Shown here: piece after piece, positions 59,972-62,571 of the stretch | Position numbering within the stretch: the stretch's first letter is position 1 | Layout: every line of letters begins with the position of its first letter | Position numbers and translations under genes: made by a program | Notes under the pieces: model-generated | Database searches by the model: none | Told to the model about the DNA's origin: nothing | The model's input: the letters and a program-made list of their open reading frames with translations, nothing else | Assembly (NCBI GenBank): GCA_017519865.1 | Contig: JAFWRQ010000031.1 | Coordinates: forward strand, 1-62,571 | Direction of reading: 5' to 3' | Length of the DNA stretch: 62,571 bases | DNA from: Bacteroidales bacterium | GTDB taxonomy: Bacteria; Bacteroidota; Bacteroidia; Bacteroidales; UBA932

Positions 59972-60238
59972 ATGATCAAACCATTGGCAGACAGAGTGGT
60001 CATAGAGCCTCAGGAGGCCCAGACCAAGACTGCGTCGGGACTTTTCATTCCCGACACGGCGAAAGAGAAACCCCAGCAGGGAACCATCGTGGCAGCAGGC
60101 CCCGGAAAGAAGGATGAACCCATGGAAGTGAAAGTGGGCGACGTCGTCCTTTACGGCAAGTATGCGGGCACCGAGGTGACCGTAGACGACAAGAAGTATC
60201 TCATCGTCAAACAGTCAGACATTCTGGCAATCATCTAA
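59972..60238 (+). CDS. groES: Co-chaperonin GroES
   Basis: This 88-residue beta-barrel protein forms the heptameric lid of the GroEL chamber. Seen: [46 protein letters not shown], with the mobile loop (about residues 17-32) and the roof region. The length is slightly short of E. coli GroES (97) and normal for Bacteroidota. groEL follows after 18 bases. Confidence 0.97.
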   Translation: MIKPLADRVVIEPQEAQTKTASGLFIPDTAKEKPQQGTIVAAGPGKKDEPMEVKVGDVVLYGKYAGTEVTVDDKKYLIVKQSDILAII

Positions 60239-61879
<1,641 letters not shown>

Positions 61880-61901
61880 TCAAGTCCCTTAATCGTTACA
61901 G

Positions 61902-61936
61902 AATCCCGCTCGAGTACTCTCAAGCGGGATTTTTTC
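61902..61936 (+). terminator. groESL terminator
   Basis: AATCCCGCT (61902-61910) and AGCGGGATT (61923-61931) form a nine-bp stem, with an inner GAG/CTC, followed by a T-run to 61936. It lies 22 bases after the groEL stop. Confidence 0.88.
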
Positions 61937-61966
61937 AACATTTTTAAAATTTTTTATAAAAATAAT

Positions 61967-61996
61967 TTGCAAGTTAGATTTTAATTCCTACCTTTG
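61967..61996 (+). promoter_or_regulatory. rRNA operon promoter
   Basis: TTG (61967-61969), a 19-base spacer, then TACCTTTG (61989-61996), followed by GCAG, the same layout as the tRNA-tuf and tRNA-Val promoters. An AT-rich tract (about 61938-61966) lies upstream, as expected of an UP-like element. A leader of about 140 bases precedes the 16S gene; it has no gene. Confidence 0.85.
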
Positions 61997-62140
61997 CAGC
62001 CGCTTTTACGGAAGCGACATGAAAAGTTCATTGAAAAGACTGAAGGAAGTACAAGCAAGTACCGAGAAAAATTAGAGAATCGAGAGCGTTGATTTCTTTG
62101 AATTAAGCGTCAGGACAGACTAGAGTTATAAATATTTTAT

Positions 62141-62461
<321 letters not shown>

Positions 62462-62571
62462 TGTCTTTCCGTCCTTTCATTTTGTGCCCAAGGCCAAAAT
62501 GAAAGTAACAGAAGCGCGTGAAAAGGGAAAGAAACGAGGCGTCACAAGCGTGATACGAATCGTGTCATCCA
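62462..62571. other. Unexplained sequence after the 16S break
   Basis: These 110 bases are not 16S rRNA. They contain a perfect 10-bp inverted repeat TTTCATTTTG (62475-62484) / CAAAATGAAA (62495-62504). From an ATG at 62499 they hold an open frame reading MKVTEAREKGKKRGV that is still open at the window edge. I do not recognise the sequence. It may be the other side of an assembly misjoin or the start of an inserted element. Confidence 0.5.

Overview
The window looks like a chromosomal segment of a moderately GC-rich member of the Bacteroidales (Bacteroidota). The evidence is the partial 16S rRNA start at the right end, the TonB/ExbBD and outer-membrane beta-barrel proteins, the MoxR-Bat aerotolerance operon, DUF4251 and DUF2807 proteins, and promoters of the Bacteroidota housekeeping type (TTG, 19-20 bases, TAnnTTTG). 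The 16S fragment does not let me name a genus. It is most like uncultured gut or rumen Bacteroidales near Rikenellaceae, which is an inference.

Left part (1-30.7 kb), mostly minus strand. The translation cluster tRNA-Thr(UGU), tRNA-Tyr, tRNA-Gly, tRNA-Thr(GGU), tuf, tRNA-Trp, secE, nusG (cut by the window edge) runs leftward from a consensus stable-RNA promoter. Next come dxs, a rightward transporter trio (YfcC-like carrier plus two MFS proteins), an ECF sigma / anti-sigma / DUF2807 operon, ssb, lplA, a tight aroE-trmH-lysS operon, divergent recJ, a Gly-rich outer-membrane receptor, a shikimate kinase gene carrying an in-frame palindromic insertion, parC, era, an rluB-type gene with a tandem-repeat N-terminus, and a tonB-exbD-exbB energy-transduction operon. 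A REP-type Y1 transposase (RAYT-like) with flanking inverted repeats sits next to truA.

Middle part (30.7-49.9 kb). This holds the overlapping moxR-DUF58-orf-batA-batB-batC-batDE operon, in which batD and batE are fused into one reading frame, closed by a strong terminator. A tRNA-Val follows. Then comes a separate, apparently very highly expressed envelope cluster: a 1052-residue coiled-coil lipoprotein, a small lipoprotein and an OmpA-family protein. A leftward alpha-2-macroglobulin-like giant gene lies downstream of folC.

Right part (49.9-62.6 kb). Genes are folC, a degenerate AIR-synthase-like protein, a PIN-PhoH ATPase, ppdK, a DUF6512 membrane protein with a palindromic operator, a DUF4251 lipoprotein, a SpoU methyltransferase, glyA, groES-groEL preceded by a sigma-54-like promoter, and an rRNA operon. 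The 16S gene breaks off after about 320 bases within a universally conserved stretch and continues into unrelated sequence.

The most unusual signals are: the in-frame palindromic element in shikimate kinase, with similar low-complexity inserts in FolC and TruA; a set of promoters placed so close to the start codon that the mRNAs should be leaderless (recJ, truA, spoU gene); the sigma-54-like groESL promoter whose predicted start coincides with a terminator-like hairpin; the batD-batE fusion; the RAYT with its repeats; and the interrupted 16S. I did not find a defence system, CRISPR array, prophage or biosynthetic cluster.
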